Shown: piece after piece, positions 63,264 through 64,000 of the stretch
Numbering within the stretch: position 1 is the first letter of the stretch
Layout of the letters: the number at the start of each line of letters is the position of its first letter
Assembly: GCF_004761875.1 (NCBI RefSeq)
Contig: NZ_SJEY01000003.1
Span: forward strand, 186,001-250,000
Length of the DNA stretch: 64,000 nucleotides
Reading direction: 5' to 3'
Source of the DNA: Roseovarius aestuariivivens
GTDB lineage: Bacteria > Pseudomonadota > Alphaproteobacteria > Rhodobacterales > Rhodobacteraceae
Notes under the pieces: model-generated
What the model saw: only the letters and a program-made list of their open reading frames with translations
What the model was told of the DNA's origin: nothing
Database searches by the model: none
Made by a program: the position numbers and the translations under genes

Positions 63264-64000
63264 GCCCCTTCCCCGTCCAGCGCGGCGACGGCGACACTGG
63301 CCTGTTCGCAATCGTCAAACGGAAAGATATCGTCGCCGACGATCTGCCCGGTCTCGTGACCTTTGCCGCAGATCAGCAGCGCATCGCCGGGGCCAAGCGC
63401 GTCGACGCCCCGCAAAATCGCTTCGGCCCGGTCGGCCACTTCCAGGACTTCGGCACGCGACCCTGCCGCGCCCGCGCCCTCCATGACCGCCGCGCGGATC
63501 GCAGCGGGATCTTCCGACCGCGGGTTGTCGTCGGTCACGATGACCATGTCGGCCGCTTCGGCTGCGGCGCGGCCCATCAGCGGGCGCTTTGTGCGGTCCC
63601 GGTCGCCTCCCGCGCCGACGATGGCGATAAGACGGCCCAGAACGTGCGGGCGCAGTGCTTCGATAGCGGTGGCGACCGCGTCTGGCGTATGGGCATAATC
63701 CACGAAAACCGACGCCCCGGTCGACCGGCTGGCCGCAAGCTGCATGCGGCCCCGAACGGTTTTCATATGCGCCAAGGTGGCGAACACCCGTTCGGGATCG
63801 GCACCGGCCGCAATCACCAGACCTGCGGCCAGAAGCACGTTATCGGCCTGGAAGCCCCCGATAAGGCCAAGCGAGACCTGAAAGACCTGCCCACGCCAGT
63901 CAAAGCGCAAGGTCTGCCCCGTAGGCGAAAAAACCCGGTTGAGCAGCCGCAGGTCCGCGCCTTCGTCACGTCCGACGGCCAGTACGTCCCGCCCCTTGGA
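63260..64000 (-). CDS. murE: UDP-N-acetylmuramoyl-tripeptide synthetase, C-terminal half (runs off window)
   Basis: 247 codons are visible in frame from 64000; the N-terminal half lies outside. Present are the end of the central ATPase domain, GGFQADNVLLAAGLVIAAG and VRGRMQLAA, VFVDYAHTPDAVATAIEALRP, IVGAGGDRDRTKRPLMG, and the meso-diaminopimelate-recognition motif TDDNPRSEDPAAI (D-N-P-R). The end has LICGKGHETGQIVGD. The DNPR motif indicates that meso-diaminopimelate, not lysine, is added, as expected for a Gram-negative wall. The stop overlaps the murF ATG. Confidence 0.96.
   Translation of the reverse strand, partial: SKGRDVLAVGRDEGADLRLLNRVFSPTGQTLRFDWRGQVFQVSLGLIGGFQADNVLLAAGLVIAAGADPERVFATLAHMKTVRGRMQLAASRSTGASVFVDYAHTPDAVATAIEALRPHVLGRLIAIVGAGGDRDRTKRPLMGRAAAEAADMVIVTDDNPRSEDPAAIRAAVMEGAGAAGSRAEVLEVADRAEAILRGVDALGPGDALLICGKGHETGQIVGDDIFPFDDCEQASVAVAALDGEGA

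Overview
This window comes from an alphaproteobacterium of the order Rhodobacterales, most likely the Roseobacter group. The evidence is the uniformly high GC, the NuoE with a long C-terminal helix-hairpin-helix extension, the DUF2484 proteins beside murB/murC, the CobS/CobT pair, and a leucine-degradation cluster of the kind found in roseobacters. It is a chromosomal housekeeping segment. I found no rRNA, tRNA, CRISPR array, insertion sequence or prophage.

Layout. 1-6196 (minus): the promoter-proximal part of the complex I operon, nuoA-B-C-D-E, interleaved with small membrane proteins, an NTF2-like protein and small lipoprotein-like genes. Nearly all are joined by ATGA/TAATG stop-start overlaps. 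6652-15478 (mostly minus): leucine/isovalerate catabolism (liuA, liuB, liuD, liuE, liuC) with an embedded glutathione S-transferase and a membrane-anchored thermonuclease. An ompW gene with a symmetrical FNR-type box lies on the opposite strand. 15688-22678: a PNPOx-like stress protein, a DegT-type aminotransferase, gph, glmU-glmS, an AlkD-like repair protein and a lipoprotein. 22767-27410: moaA, waaA, an LPS-type glycosyltransferase and a YeeE/YedE sulfur transporter. 27486-31317: DUF4177, a J-domain protein, an OhrR-like MarR regulator, a candidate small RNA with a strong terminator, a Tat-type MsrB, and an ECF sigma factor with an RskA-like anti-sigma factor. 31476-34994: cobS and cobT. 35203-41322: aminopeptidase P, DUF427, a three-TM protein, an FAD-linked oxidase and a ClC channel.

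41378-64000 (minus): the division and cell wall (dcw) cluster, transcribed murE-murF-mraY-murD-ftsW-murG-murC-murB-ddl-ftsQ-ftsA-ftsZ, followed by lpxC, bamD and recN. Two insertions break it. One is a flavoprotein/NYN-nuclease convergent pair between murD and ftsW. The other is an APC permease flanked by three tandem DUF2484 paralogs between murC and murB.

Working together: the dcw genes make lipid II and the divisome. glmU/glmS feed UDP-GlcNAc into the same pathway and into lipid A (lpxC), with waaA and the glycosyltransferase extending the LPS core. The liu genes convert isovaleryl-CoA to acetoacetate and acetyl-CoA, and electrons from NADH enter through complex I. The 28-31 kb block looks like a redox-stress neighbourhood. 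No single locus here is clearly an undescribed system. The best leads are the duplicated micro-membrane proteins in the nuo operon, the paired 16-bp inverted repeats upstream of ftsW, the candidate sRNA beside msrB, the triple DUF2484/permease block, and two matching ECF-type promoters upstream of a stress protein and a sulfur transporter.
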